A stretch of DNA of 64,000 bases, taken from assembly GCA_046052145.1 (NCBI GenBank), contig JBJOMW010000011.1:57007-121006 (forward strand), given 5' to 3'. A model generated the notes under the pieces. It searched no databases. It saw only the letters and a program-made list of their open reading frames with translations, and had not been told where the DNA came from. Source of the DNA: Falsiroseomonas sp046052145. GTDB lineage: Bacteria > Pseudomonadota > Alphaproteobacteria > Acetobacterales > Acetobacteraceae. A program made the translations under genes and the position numbers. Numbering within the stretch: the first letter of the stretch is position 1; the number at the start of each line of letters is the position of its first letter. This document shows positions 38,829 through 47,987 of this stretch, in pieces.

Positions 38829-39455
38829 ATGCATCCCCTGATCCCGCGCCTCAAGGCGGCGCGCATCGTCCCGGTGGTGCGCACCACCAAGCCCGAACTC
38901 GCCGCTCGCGCCGTGGAGTGGCTGCGCGCGGAGGGGATCACGGTCTTCGAGATCACCATGACCGTGCCGGACGCGCCCGGCCTGATCCGGCAGCTCAGCG
39001 CCGACCCTGCGCTGCTGGTCGGTGCCGGCACCGTGCCCGATCGCGCGGCTGCAGAGGCTTGCCTTGCCGCCGGCGCGCGCTTCCTGGTCGCACCCTGGGT
39101 GGATGCAGCAATCGCCGAGGCCGCGCGCGCAGCCGGCGCGATGAGCCTGCTCGGCGCGATGACGCCGACCGAGGTGCGCGCGGCACTCGGCGCGGGTGCC
39201 GATGCGGTGAAGATTTTTCCGGCCTCCTCGGCCGGTGGGCCTGCCCATGTGAAGGCGCTGCGCGCCGTCTTCCCCGATGTCGTCTTCTGCCCGACCGGCG
39301 GCGTGGATGCGCGCAACACACCCGATTATCTCGCGGCCGGCGCCAGCTTCGTCGGCATCGGCGGCAAGCTGGTGGATGAGAAGCTGCTGGCCGCCGGCGA
39401 CCGGCAAGCCATCGCCGCCGCCGCGCGCGAGGTGCTCGGGATCATGCAGGCATGA
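38829..39455 (+). CDS. eda: 2-keto-3-deoxy-6-phosphogluconate/galactonate aldolase
   Basis: A 208-residue class I aldolase of the KDPG/KDPGal family, giving pyruvate and glyceraldehyde 3-phosphate. The Schiff-base lysine is K128 in A-D-A-V-K-I-F-P-A-S-S, and the catalytic glutamate is E41 in F-E-I-T. C-P-T-G-G-V near 155 binds phosphate. The KDPG and KDPGal types are hard to separate by eye; the partner kinase suggests a KDG or 2-keto-3-deoxygalactonate route. Its stop overlaps the kinase start (ATGA). Confidence 0.92.
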   Translation: MHPLIPRLKAARIVPVVRTTKPELAARAVEWLRAEGITVFEITMTVPDAPGLIRQLSADPALLVGAGTVPDRAAAEACLAAGARFLVAPWVDAAIAEAARAAGAMSLLGAMTPTEVRAALGAGADAVKIFPASSAGGPAHVKALRAVFPDVVFCPTGGVDARNTPDYLAAGASFVGIGGKLVDEKLLAAGDRQAIAAAAREVLGIMQA

Positions 39456-40381
39456 CCACCGACATAATCTGCTTCGGCGAGCCGATGCTGGAGTTCAACC
39501 AGCAACCCGTTGGGCCGGATGGTCGGCGGCTTTATCTGGAAGGCTTCGGCGGCGACGCCTCCAACGCCGCCATCGCCGCAGCGCGGTCAGGTGCGAGGGT
39601 CGCAATACTGACCGCGCTCGGCGAGGACCGCGCAGGCGCCGCCTTCCGCGATCTCTGGCGCGCAGAGGGCGTGGATGACAGCGCGGTGGCCACCGACCGC
39701 GAGGCGCCGACCGGTATCTACTTCGTCACGCATGACGAAGCCGGGCACCACTTCACCTTCCACCGCAAGGGCAGCGCCGCCGCCCGCCTTGGTCCCGCGC
39801 GACTGCCGGAGGCCGCGATCCGCGCCGCGCGCGTGCTGCATGTGACGGGCATCACGCTCGGCATCTCCGACGCCTCCTGCGACGCCGCCTTCCGGGCGAT
39901 GGAGGTGTCCCGGGCTGCGGGTGGCCTTGTGTCCTTCGACACCAATCTGCGCCTGCGTCTCTGGCCGCTCACGCGCGCCCGCGCCTGCATCCAGGCGGCG
40001 ATCGCGCAGGCGGACATCGTCTTTCCCTCGCTCGACGATGCGACGGTGCTGACGGGCCTCACCAATCCCGATGCGATCGCCGATGCCTATCTGGCGCTCT
40101 GCCCGCTGGTGCTGCTGAAGCTCGGGGCAGAGGGCGTGCTGCTGGCCACGCGCGAACAGCGCCAGCGAATTCCAGGCTTTCCCGTAGCGGCAGTTGATGC
40201 GACGGGCGCGGGCGACACCTTCGCCGGCGCCTTCCTGGCCCGCCGCGCGCAGGGCGATGGGCTCGAGGACGCCGCGCGCTACGCCAATGCGGCCGCCGCG
40301 CTCTCGACGCTCGGCTACGGCGCCGTTGCGCCAATCCCGCGCGCAGCGGAGGTCAGGGCCTTCCTCGCCAATCGCGGCTGA
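39452..40381 (+). CDS. kdgK: PfkB-family sugar-acid kinase (2-keto-3-deoxygluconate kinase type)
   Basis: A 309-residue ribokinase-fold enzyme that probably phosphorylates 2-keto-3-deoxygluconate (or -galactonate) to feed the aldolase encoded just upstream. PfkB motif 1 is G-G-D-A-S-N-A-A-I-A-A-A-R and motif 2 is D-A-T-G-A-G-D-T-F-A-G-A-F with catalytic D255. N-terminal F-G-E-P-M-L-E-F fits KdgK. The four-base overlap with eda indicates coupling. Specificity rests on context. Confidence 0.87.
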   Translation: MTTDIICFGEPMLEFNQQPVGPDGRRLYLEGFGGDASNAAIAAARSGARVAILTALGEDRAGAAFRDLWRAEGVDDSAVATDREAPTGIYFVTHDEAGHHFTFHRKGSAAARLGPARLPEAAIRAARVLHVTGITLGISDASCDAAFRAMEVSRAAGGLVSFDTNLRLRLWPLTRARACIQAAIAQADIVFPSLDDATVLTGLTNPDAIADAYLALCPLVLLKLGAEGVLLATREQRQRIPGFPVAAVDATGAGDTFAGAFLARRAQGDGLEDAARYANAAAALSTLGYGAVAPIPRAAEVRAFLANRG

Positions 40382-40397
40382 GACCGCCCCAGCCGCG

Positions 40398-41897
40398 TCA
40401 GCCAACCCGGCGGTTGTCGCCCGGCCGCAACCGCAGCCCCGGCCGCAGGTTGCGGAAGGGCAGTACGGCGGGGTCGGCCACCACCGGCCCCGGCGCGGCC
40501 GCGACCAGCACCGCTTCCGCGATCGGCTGGAAATCCGCGCGGAAATGCACCGAGGATTTCAGCACCAGAATCTTCTGCGCCGCGGGCTCCAACCCGACAT
40601 GGCGGAACAGCGCCTGGTCATAGGCCTGCGTCTTCTTCGACGTCACGATCACCCGCACGCCGCCGATGCCGATCAGCGCCGTCGGCCCGAGATCGGCGCT
40701 GTTGCCGCCGGCCATCGCGCCCGTGTTCACATAGCGCCCATCGGTCAGACGCAGCACGCGCGCCGTGACCGCCAGCGGCGCGCCATCGGATTTGCCGCCG
40801 AGGCGGAGCGCGATCTCCGCCCCCTCACCCGCTGCATGGCAGGCGGCGGCACTCTCGGCATCGTTGATCAGCCCGAGCACCGCACCCTCCGCGCGCTGCG
40901 CGATCAGCTCCGCGAGCAGCCCGGTCGTGTCGCCATGCCCGCCGCCGCCCGGATTGTCCTGCGTGTCGGCGATCACCACGGGCTTCGTCGCGCCGCGGGC
41001 TTGGCGGATCGCCTGCGCCACGGCGTCCTTCGCCTCCAGGATCGGCTGGGCGAAATCGGTCTCGCGCCGCTGCATCTCCCGCAGCAGCGCATCGGCTGCG
41101 GCGTCGGCGGCGTCCTGCGTCGCGCCATAGGCGACGACCGCGCAGCCGCAATCGGGGAAGTCGGCATAGGGAAAGCCGAAGCAGAGCCCTAGCTCCGCCG
41201 CGCCGGTTTCGGCCGCGATGGCCTGCCGCGCCGCCAGCACATCGCCCATCGGCGCGACCAGCGTGCATTGGCTGGTGATGGGGATCAGGTAGTCGAGCTG
41301 CCGGTATGCCTTCGCGAAGGGCCGCCCCTGCGCGATGCGGGCCAGCAGCAGGCGCATCGCGCGCGCGCCGGTCTCGCGCATGTCCACATGCGGATAGGTG
41401 CGGTAGGGCGAGAGGATATCGGTATGCGCGACCATCGCCGGCGTGAGATTCGCATGCGGGTCGAGGCTTGCCGCGATCGGCACATTCGGCCCGAGGATGG
41501 CGCGCGCGCGGCGCAGCAGCTCGCCTTCGCCATCCGGGAAATGCTCGGCGACCATCGCCCCATGCAGGTCGAGGTAGAGCCCGTCGAGCGGCCCTTCCTC
41601 CAGCGCTGCCTGCAGCGCGGCCATGATCAGCGACGCCAAGCGCTCGAAGGCCTCGGCCGCCACAGGCCCGGCCGGATAGGCGAAGCCCCAGCAGAGCGGG
41701 GCGATATCAACGCCGGCCTCCTCCGCTGCGCGGATGGCGCCGGAGGCCGGCACGGCCGTCTCCCGCAGCCCGGCGATCAGCGTCGCCGGACGCTGCACCG
41801 GCGGGAAGCTGCCGGGGCTCAGGAAATCCGCCCAGCGCGTCGGATGCGGGGCGAAGGAATGGCTTTCGTGCTGGAAGCCGCCGATGGCGATCCGCAT
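40398..41897 (-). CDS. M81 family metallopeptidase (MlrC-like)
   Basis: A 499-residue protein of the DUF1485/MlrC family, first known from microcystin breakdown; most members act on other small peptides or amides. Typical features are the start R-I-A-I-G-G-F-Q-H-E-S-H-S-F, L-D-L-H-G-A-M-V, S-L-D-P-H-A-N-L-T, Y-R-T-Y-P-H-V-D-M and A-D-T-Q-D-N-P-G-G-G-G-H-G-D-T-T. Its ATG shares one base with the stop of the upstream M20 gene (TGATG). It is the third gene of a coupled hydrolase operon. Confidence 0.9.
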   Translation of the reverse strand: MRIAIGGFQHESHSFAPHPTRWADFLSPGSFPPVQRPATLIAGLRETAVPASGAIRAAEEAGVDIAPLCWGFAYPAGPVAAEAFERLASLIMAALQAALEEGPLDGLYLDLHGAMVAEHFPDGEGELLRRARAILGPNVPIAASLDPHANLTPAMVAHTDILSPYRTYPHVDMRETGARAMRLLLARIAQGRPFAKAYRQLDYLIPITSQCTLVAPMGDVLAARQAIAAETGAAELGLCFGFPYADFPDCGCAVVAYGATQDAADAAADALLREMQRRETDFAQPILEAKDAVAQAIRQARGATKPVVIADTQDNPGGGGHGDTTGLLAELIAQRAEGAVLGLINDAESAAACHAAGEGAEIALRLGGKSDGAPLAVTARVLRLTDGRYVNTGAMAGGNSADLGPTALIGIGGVRVIVTSKKTQAYDQALFRHVGLEPAAQKILVLKSSVHFRADFQPIAEAVLVAAAPGPVVADPAVLPFRNLRPGLRLRPGDNRRVG

Positions 41898-43141
41898 CAC
41901 GCCCCTCCCCGCACCAGGCCAGCTGTCGCGAGCACCGCATCGGCCAGCACCAGCAAGCCGGCCTCGGCCCATTCAGGCGTGATGCTCTCCGCCTCGTTGT
42001 GGCTGAGCCCGCCATGGCAGGGCACGAAGAGCATCACCGCCGGCAACTTGCGCGCGACATAGACCGCGTCATGCCCGATCGCCGTCGGCATGTCCCGATG
42101 CGGTATCCCCCGCGCCTTCGCCGCATCGCGCAGATGCCCGACCAGCGTCGTGTCGAAGGCGGTCGCCGGCGAGATCCAGAAATCCGCGATCTCGATCGCA
42201 ACCCCGCGTCGCGCGGCAATCGCGGCCGCTTCCGCGCGCAGCGTGGCGGCGAGCGCGGCCAGCTGGTCCTCATGGTCGTGGCGCGTATCCAGGCTGAACC
42301 AGACGCGCCCAGGCACGACGTTGCGGCTGTCGGGCGCGAGCGTCATCCGCCCGATGGTGGCACGCGCGCCGGCGGCGAGCGCCGCGCGCTCGATCAACGT
42401 CGCGGTTTCGGCTGCGGCCATCAGCGCATCGCGCCGCCCTGCCATGGCGCTGCCGCCATGCGCATCCTCGCCGGTCACAGTCACGTCGAACCAATGCTGC
42501 GCCAGCGCATGGGTGACGATGCCGCAATCGAGCCCCTCGCGCTCCAGCACCGGGCCCTGCTCGATATGCAGCTCGAAATAGGCGCCGAGCGATTGCAGCG
42601 CCGCGGGATCGGCCGACCCCTGCCAGCCAATGCGGGCGATCTCGTCGCCGAAACGCGCACCGGTGCTGTCGGTCTTCGCCAGCACCTCGGATTCCGGGAA
42701 GATCCCCATCGCCGCGCCCGAGCCCATCATGGGCGGCGAGAAACGCGCGCCTTCCTCATTCGTCCAGTTCACCAGCGTGATGGGTGCCTCGGTCTCCACC
42801 CCCGCCTCATGCAGCGCACGCAGAATTTCGAGCCCCGCCAGCACGCCGAGCACGCCGTCGAATTTCCCGCCCGTCGGCTGGGTGTCGAGATGGCTGCCGA
42901 TAGCGACCGGCTTGCGTGACGGATCGCGCCCCGGCCGCGTCAGCACCATGTTGCCGAGCCGGTCGAGCGTGAGTGTCGCCCCCGCCGCCTCCGCCTGGCG
43001 CTGCAGCAGCGCGCGCGCCTGACCGTCGAGGTCGGTCAGAGTCTGCCGGTTGCACCCGCCCTTCGGCGTGCCGCCGATGCGGGCATATTCCATCAGGCTG
43101 TCCCAGAGCCGCGCCCCGGACAGTGGCAGATTACCCCGCAT
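41897..43141 (-). CDS. M20 family hydrolase, carbamoylase/allantoate amidohydrolase type
   Basis: A 414-residue binuclear zinc amidohydrolase of the hydantoinase/carbamoylase branch. Metal ligands H84 (I-G-S-H-L-D-T), D95 and E129/E130 (W-T-N-E-E-G) are clear. G-S-G-A, E-L-H-I-E-Q-G-P and the C-terminal C-H-G-G-L-S-H-N-E-A-E motif are typical of N-carbamoyl-amino-acid, beta-ureidopropionate or allantoate hydrolases. The exact substrate is open. Both ends overlap neighbours by TGATG, giving tight coupling. Confidence 0.9.
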   Translation of the reverse strand: MRGNLPLSGARLWDSLMEYARIGGTPKGGCNRQTLTDLDGQARALLQRQAEAAGATLTLDRLGNMVLTRPGRDPSRKPVAIGSHLDTQPTGGKFDGVLGVLAGLEILRALHEAGVETEAPITLVNWTNEEGARFSPPMMGSGAAMGIFPESEVLAKTDSTGARFGDEIARIGWQGSADPAALQSLGAYFELHIEQGPVLEREGLDCGIVTHALAQHWFDVTVTGEDAHGGSAMAGRRDALMAAAETATLIERAALAAGARATIGRMTLAPDSRNVVPGRVWFSLDTRHDHEDQLAALAATLRAEAAAIAARRGVAIEIADFWISPATAFDTTLVGHLRDAAKARGIPHRDMPTAIGHDAVYVARKLPAVMLFVPCHGGLSHNEAESITPEWAEAGLLVLADAVLATAGLVRGGA

Positions 43142-44430
43142 CAGATGTTCTCCAACCCGCACCATTCGGCCATGCAGAGCGCGATGGATTTCGTGATGTC
43201 GTGCACGCTCTCCAGCCCCACGCTTTCGTCGATGCCGTGGATCTCCTGCGCATCGGGCCCGAAGCAGGCGACCGGCGTGCCCTGGTAGAGCTGGAAGAAG
43301 CGCCCATCCGTCAGCCCCGTCGCGGGGTAGTGGCGCAATTCGCCGCCAGTCACCGCGGCGTAGCTTTGCATCGCCAGCTTCACGATCGGCGCCTGCATGT
43401 CGAAGACACAAGGATCGGCGTGGAAACCCTGGAACGCGACCTTCACTTTGGCGCCGCGCAGCGCCGGATCTTCCCGCGCGCCATCCACGATGCGCTGGAT
43501 ATCGGCCTTCACCCGATCCGCCGTGTTGCCCATCATCACGCCAACGCGCAGCCCCAGCCGCGCGCGTGTTGCGACGGAGCTGTTCCACTCGCCCCCTTCG
43601 ACCGTGCCGAGATTGACGTTCACGGGATGGTTCACGCCGCGGAAGCTGGCGTGGATGTTCTCGGCGCGGTTCATCTCCCGCTCGTAATCCTCGAAGCGCG
43701 ACCAGATCGTCATCGCCGCCTCGATCGCGTTCACACCGGCCTGCTTGTCCCGCACATGCGCCGGCCGCCCCGTGACCGTCACGAAGGCCCAGACCACGCC
43801 GACCTCGGCGGAATAGAGTGCGGGCAGGCCAGGGCCGGGCTCGGGGATGATCACCGCATCGGCTTTCGGCATCGCCACCATGCAGGCCAGCGCGCCATTG
43901 CCGCTGCATTCTTCCTCGATCACCGATTGCATCTGCACCTCGGCCGCCGGCTGCAACCCGGCCAGCTGCAGCGCACGGAAGGCCGTGACGTAGGCGATGA
44001 TGCCGGCCTTCATGTCGCCCGCGCCGCGCCCATACATCCGCCCGCCGCGGATCGCGGGTTCGAAGGGCGGCGTGGTCCATTCATCCGCCGCCCCTTCCGG
44101 CACGACGTCCACATGTCCCTGCAGCACCAGCGAGCGGCCCTTTGCGCTGCGCGGGCGGTGCACCGCGACGACATTGTCCCGCCCCGCATAGGAGATCAGC
44201 GGCGGCGAGAATCCGGGATGGCCACGCAGCGCCTCCACATCCACCGGCACGCGCTGCGGCGCGAGGCCGAGGGACGCGTAGTTCCGCGCCATCTCCTCCA
44301 GCGCCGAGGCCTCGTTCCCGAGCGTCGAGGCGCAGCGCACCAGGCGCTCTAGCGTCGCCACGCCCTCGCCGCGCAGCGTGTCGCAGGCCTCCAGAATGGC
44401 GCGCCGTGCGCCCTGGTCCAATCCGCTCAT
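43141..44430 (-). CDS. M20 family deacylase (ArgE/DapE type)
   Basis: A 429-residue zinc deacylase or peptidase. Metal-site residues H106-V-D108, D139 (R-G-A-G-D-M-K-A-G) and E172/E173 (V-I-E-E-E-C) are present, with a dimerisation lid between. It may remove N-acyl groups from amino acids; true ArgE is not implied. GGGAGA before the ATG at 44430 supports the start. It is first gene of the M20-M20-M81 operon and divergent from the acetylpolyamine amidohydrolase-like gene, with 65 bases between them. Confidence 0.9.
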   Translation of the reverse strand: MSGLDQGARRAILEACDTLRGEGVATLERLVRCASTLGNEASALEEMARNYASLGLAPQRVPVDVEALRGHPGFSPPLISYAGRDNVVAVHRPRSAKGRSLVLQGHVDVVPEGAADEWTTPPFEPAIRGGRMYGRGAGDMKAGIIAYVTAFRALQLAGLQPAAEVQMQSVIEEECSGNGALACMVAMPKADAVIIPEPGPGLPALYSAEVGVVWAFVTVTGRPAHVRDKQAGVNAIEAAMTIWSRFEDYEREMNRAENIHASFRGVNHPVNVNLGTVEGGEWNSSVATRARLGLRVGVMMGNTADRVKADIQRIVDGAREDPALRGAKVKVAFQGFHADPCVFDMQAPIVKLAMQSYAAVTGGELRHYPATGLTDGRFFQLYQGTPVACFGPDAQEIHGIDESVGLESVHDITKSIALCMAEWCGLENI

Positions 44431-44495
44431 GCCATTCTCCCACCCGCGCAACCCGGCGTTGCCGCCCGCGCGGATCACTCGCTACCCTGCACCGG

Positions 44496-45527
44496 ATGAA
44501 AGCCTTCGCCCACCCCGCCGAAGCCGGCCACGACCCGCGCTTCTTCCTCATGCGCGGCCGGCTGCGCCCGAATTTCGAGGTGCCAGCCCGCGCCGCCGCA
44601 CTCGCCGCCGGCCTCGCGCGCCTCAGCCTCGTGCCCGAGACGCCGCCCGAGGCGCCGCGCGCCGCGCTCACGGCGGTGCACGATGCCGCCTATCTCGACT
44701 TCCTGCGCGACGCGCCTGCGGCCTGGGCGGCGCTGCCCGAACCCGGCCCCGAGATCGTCGCCAATGTCCACCCGACGCCGGAGATGCTGGCCCAGGGTGC
44801 GCGCCAACCGGAAGGGCTGGTCGGCGCCGCGGGCTGGTTCACCGCCGACACCGCCTGCCCCATCGGCCCCGGCACCTATGACGCGGCCCTCGGCGCCGCC
44901 GCCTGCGCGCTGGCCGCGGCGAAGGAAGCGGCGGCGGGCCGCAGCGCCTATGCGCTCTGCCGCCCGCCCGGGCACCATGCCTATGCCGCGCGGGCGGGCG
45001 GGCATTGCTACGTCAACAACGCCGCCATCGCCGCTGAGGCGCTGCGCAAGGCGGGCGCGGCGCGCGTCGCCGTGCTCGACATCGACAGCCATCACGGCAA
45101 TGGCACGCAGGGCATCTTCTGGACGCGCGGCGATGTGCTGACCGTCTCCATCCATGGCGACGCGAACCGCTACTATCCGTGGTTCGTGGGCCATGCGGGG
45201 GAACGCGGCGCGGGTGCCGGCGAAGGCGCCAATCTGAACCTGCCGCTGGCGCAGGGTGCGGGCGATGCCGAATGGCTGGCCGCCATCGCCACGGGGCTCG
45301 ACGCCATCCACGCCTTCGGCGCCGAGGCGCTGGTCATCTCGCTCGGCTTCGACGCCTCGGAACATGAGCCGCTCGGCTTCCTGCGCGTGACCGCCGATGG
45401 CTTCGCCCGCGCCGCCGCCGCCATCTCTGCCGCGAGGCTGCCCGCCGCCCTCATCCAGGAGGGCGGCTATAATGTGGAGGTCATTGGCGGGCTGCTGGAG
45501 CGCTTCCTCGTCTCCTGGGGCGACTGA
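44496..45527 (+). CDS. Histone-deacetylase family protein, acetylpolyamine amidohydrolase type
   Basis: A 343-residue zinc deacetylase. R-P-P-G-H160-H161-A provides the active-site histidines, D197 and H199 (D-I-D-S-H-H-G-N-G-T) with D286 (G-F-D-A-S-E-H-E-P-L-G) the zinc ligands. The catalytic tyrosine is in E-G-G-Y-N-V. The spacing closely follows bacterial acetylpolyamine amidohydrolase, so acetylated polyamines are the probable substrate; acetoin-utilisation AcuC is less likely. The ATG at 44496 sits at the family start. It is divergent from the M20/M81 operon and may share its control region. Confidence 0.88.
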   Translation: MKAFAHPAEAGHDPRFFLMRGRLRPNFEVPARAAALAAGLARLSLVPETPPEAPRAALTAVHDAAYLDFLRDAPAAWAALPEPGPEIVANVHPTPEMLAQGARQPEGLVGAAGWFTADTACPIGPGTYDAALGAAACALAAAKEAAAGRSAYALCRPPGHHAYAARAGGHCYVNNAAIAAEALRKAGAARVAVLDIDSHHGNGTQGIFWTRGDVLTVSIHGDANRYYPWFVGHAGERGAGAGEGANLNLPLAQGAGDAEWLAAIATGLDAIHAFGAEALVISLGFDASEHEPLGFLRVTADGFARAAAAISAARLPAALIQEGGYNVEVIGGLLERFLVSWGD

Positions 45528-45570
45528 AATCGGTTGATCATCGCAACGGAACCGCCGCACCCTCGGTTCC

Positions 45571-47079
45571 GTGAACGCCATCGCCCGGATCCCGCCCTTC
45601 GCCTTCAGCGGCATCGAGGCCGTGCCCGTCGAGGTCCAGGTGCAGGTCGCGCCCGGCCTGCCCGCCTTCCTCGTCGTCGGCCTGCCGGACAAGGCGGTGG
45701 CCGAATCCCGTGAACGGGTGCGTGCGGCGCTGACGGCCATCGGCCTCGCTCTGCCGCCGAAGCGGGTGATCGTGAACCTCGCGCCGGCCGACCTGTTGAA
45801 GGAAGGCAGCCATTTCGACCTGCCCATCGCGCTCGGCCTGCTGGCGGCGATGGAGGTCATCCCCCGCGAAGCCGCCGCCGAATATGCGGCGCTCGGCGAA
45901 TTGGCCCTTGATGGCGCACTGGCGCCCGTCGCCGGCGTGTTGCCGGCGGCGATCGCGGCTGGCGCGCGCGAGCTCGGCCTGATCTGCCCCGCCGCGCAGG
46001 GGCCAGAGGCCGCCTGGGCCGGCACGGTGGAGGTGCTCGCCCCGCCAGACCTGCCGTCGCTGATCAATCACCTGAACGGTCGCCAGCTGCTGGCCGCCCC
46101 TGCCCCGCCCGCGCTCGATGCCGAGCCCTGGCGCGGCGGGGAGCTGGCGGAAGTGCGCGGCCAGGAAAGCGCGAAACGTGCGCTCGAGATTGCCGCGGCC
46201 GGAGCGCTGAACTTGCTGATGGTCGGCCCGCCGGGTGCGGGCAAATCCATGCTCGCCGCGCGCCTGCCCGGCCTGCTGCCGGAGCTGACGCCGGCCGAGG
46301 CGCTGGAGGTCAGCCTGGTGCATTCGGTGGCCGGGATGCTGCAGGGCGGCCGCCTGATCCGCCGCCCGCCCTTCCGCGACCCGCATCATTCGGCGAGCGT
46401 CCCCGCGCTGGTCGGCGGTGGCCATCGCGCCAAGCCCGGCGAGATCAGCCTCGCGCATCTCGGCGTGCTGTTCCTCGACGAATGGCCGGAATTCCCGCGC
46501 CCCGCGCTGGAAGCCCTGCGACAGCCCATGGAAACCGGCCGCACCACGATCAGCCGCGCCAACGCCCATGTCAGCTACCCGGCGCGCTTCCAATGCATCG
46601 CGGCGATGAACCCCTGCCGCTGCGGCTACCTCGGCGATTCCGCGCGCGAATGCGCCCGCGCGCCGGGCTGCGGGCAGGACTATCTCGCGCGCCTCTCGGG
46701 CCCGCTGCTGGACCGCATGGATCTGGTGATCGAGATCCAACCCATCCCCGCCGTGGAACTCGCCCGCGCCCCGATCGGCGAGCGCACGGAGGTGGTCGCC
46801 GCGCGCGTCGCCGCTGCACGCGACCGCGCGCGGACGAGAGGCGGCGCGCGCTGCAACGCGGAGGCCGGCTGGGACGAGTTGCAACCGCTGTTGGAGCCGG
46901 AGGCGCTGACGCTGCTCGAGACCGCTTCCGCGCGGCTTCGCCTGTCCACCCGCGGCCAGGTCCGGGCGCTCCGCGTTGCGCGCACCATCGCCGATCTGGC
47001 CGGCGCAGAGCGCGTGGCGCGCGCGCATGTGGCGGAGGCGCTGGCCTATCGCCACCGCATTCCGGGCCGCATGGGCTGA
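45571..47079 (+). CDS. comM: YifB/ComM family AAA+ ATPase
   Basis: A 502-residue Mg-chelatase-like AAA+ protein. An N-terminal ChlI-type domain (V-Q-V-Q-V-A-P-G-L-P-A-F-L-V-V-G-L-P-D) precedes Walker A G-P-P-G-A-G-K225-S, Walker B V-L-F-L-D-E-W, and a zinc-like cluster C-R-C-G-Y-L-G ... C-A-R-A-P-G-C near 350. A C-terminal helical domain follows. ComM is a hexameric branch-migration helicase in natural transformation; it is widespread, so competence is not proven. It lies 43 bases after the deacetylase gene. Confidence 0.93.
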   Translation: MNAIARIPPFAFSGIEAVPVEVQVQVAPGLPAFLVVGLPDKAVAESRERVRAALTAIGLALPPKRVIVNLAPADLLKEGSHFDLPIALGLLAAMEVIPREAAAEYAALGELALDGALAPVAGVLPAAIAAGARELGLICPAAQGPEAAWAGTVEVLAPPDLPSLINHLNGRQLLAAPAPPALDAEPWRGGELAEVRGQESAKRALEIAAAGALNLLMVGPPGAGKSMLAARLPGLLPELTPAEALEVSLVHSVAGMLQGGRLIRRPPFRDPHHSASVPALVGGGHRAKPGEISLAHLGVLFLDEWPEFPRPALEALRQPMETGRTTISRANAHVSYPARFQCIAAMNPCRCGYLGDSARECARAPGCGQDYLARLSGPLLDRMDLVIEIQPIPAVELARAPIGERTEVVAARVAAARDRARTRGGARCNAEAGWDELQPLLEPEALTLLETASARLRLSTRGQVRALRVARTIADLAGAERVARAHVAEALAYRHRIPGRMG

Positions 47080-47151
47080 CCCGCGCGCGGCGCGCTTGCC
47101 AGCCAGCGGCGCGCGGGCGATGCGGCGGGCAACAACGCCGGAAGGACGGAT

Positions 47152-47982
47152 ATGCAGGTCATCCGCGATCGCGCCACGCTCAGCGATGCCAGGGCGCGGC
47201 TCCGCGCCGCCGGGCTGCGCCTCGGCCTGGTGCCGACCATGGGCGCGCTGCACCAGGGCCATCTGGACCTGGTGGCCGCGGCGCGGCGGGCGGCGGATGC
47301 CGTCGCCGTCTCGATCTTCGTCAACCCGCTGCAATTCGGCGCGCATGAGGATCTGGCGCGGTATCCGCGCGACGAGGCGGGCGACCTCGCGAAGCTTGCA
47401 GCCGTCGGCTGCGACCTGGTCTGGATGCCGGATGTGGCCACCATGTACCCGCCGGGTGCGGCCACGCTGATCGAGGTGTCCGGCCCCGCCGAAGGCTTCG
47501 AAGGCGCCGCGCGCCCCGGCCATTTCCGCGGCGTCGCGACCGTCTGCACCAAGCTGTTCGGTCAGACCGGCGCCGATGTCGCGGTCTTCGGCGAAAAGGA
47601 TTGGCAGCAATTGCAGGTGGTGCGCCGCGTCGTCGCCGATCTCGACCTACCCATCACGATCATCGGCCATCCGACGGTGCGGGAGGCCGATGACCTTGCC
47701 TGTTCCTCCCGCAACCAGCGGCTGACAGCGGCGCAACGCGCGCTGGCCCCGATGCTGCCGGCGAAGATTCGCGGCGCGCTGGCTCGCATCGCCGCCGGCG
47801 CGCCGCAGGCGGCGGTGCTGGCCGAGGCCGCCGCGGCGCTCACCGCCGTCGGTTTCGCGCCAGATTACCTCGCGCTGGTGCAGCCGGAGACGCTGCGCCC
47901 CTGGATCGGCGGTCCTGGCCGCCTGCTGGCGGCGGCGCGGCTCGGCGATGTGCGGCTGCTGGACAACATGCCCCTGGACTGA
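47152..47982 (+). CDS. panC: Pantothenate synthetase
   Basis: A 276-residue enzyme joining pantoate and beta-alanine with ATP. P-T-M-G-A-L-H34-Q-G-H37 is the nucleotide-binding HIGH-like motif; N-P-L-Q-F-G, F-G-E-K-D-W-Q-Q-L and S-S-R-N-Q-R-L are all typical. The start M-Q-V-I-R-D matches the family, with GGAAGGA upstream. It ends five bases from the convergent yraN. Confidence 0.96.
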   Translation: MQVIRDRATLSDARARLRAAGLRLGLVPTMGALHQGHLDLVAAARRAADAVAVSIFVNPLQFGAHEDLARYPRDEAGDLAKLAAVGCDLVWMPDVATMYPPGAATLIEVSGPAEGFEGAARPGHFRGVATVCTKLFGQTGADVAVFGEKDWQQLQVVRRVVADLDLPITIIGHPTVREADDLACSSRNQRLTAAQRALAPMLPAKIRGALARIAAGAPQAAVLAEAAAALTAVGFAPDYLALVQPETLRPWIGGPGRLLAAARLGDVRLLDNMPLD

Positions 47983-47987
47983 GGCGC

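Noticed and set aside
44496..45527. Eukaryote-derived histone deacetylase by horizontal transfer
   Set aside because: Residue spacing and length fit bacterial acetylpolyamine amidohydrolases, which are common in proteobacteria.
45538..47610. Minus-strand open frame of 690 codons
   Set aside because: It covers comM and panC in reverse; low-complexity Arg/Ala/Gly composition and no motif. The plus-strand genes are certain.
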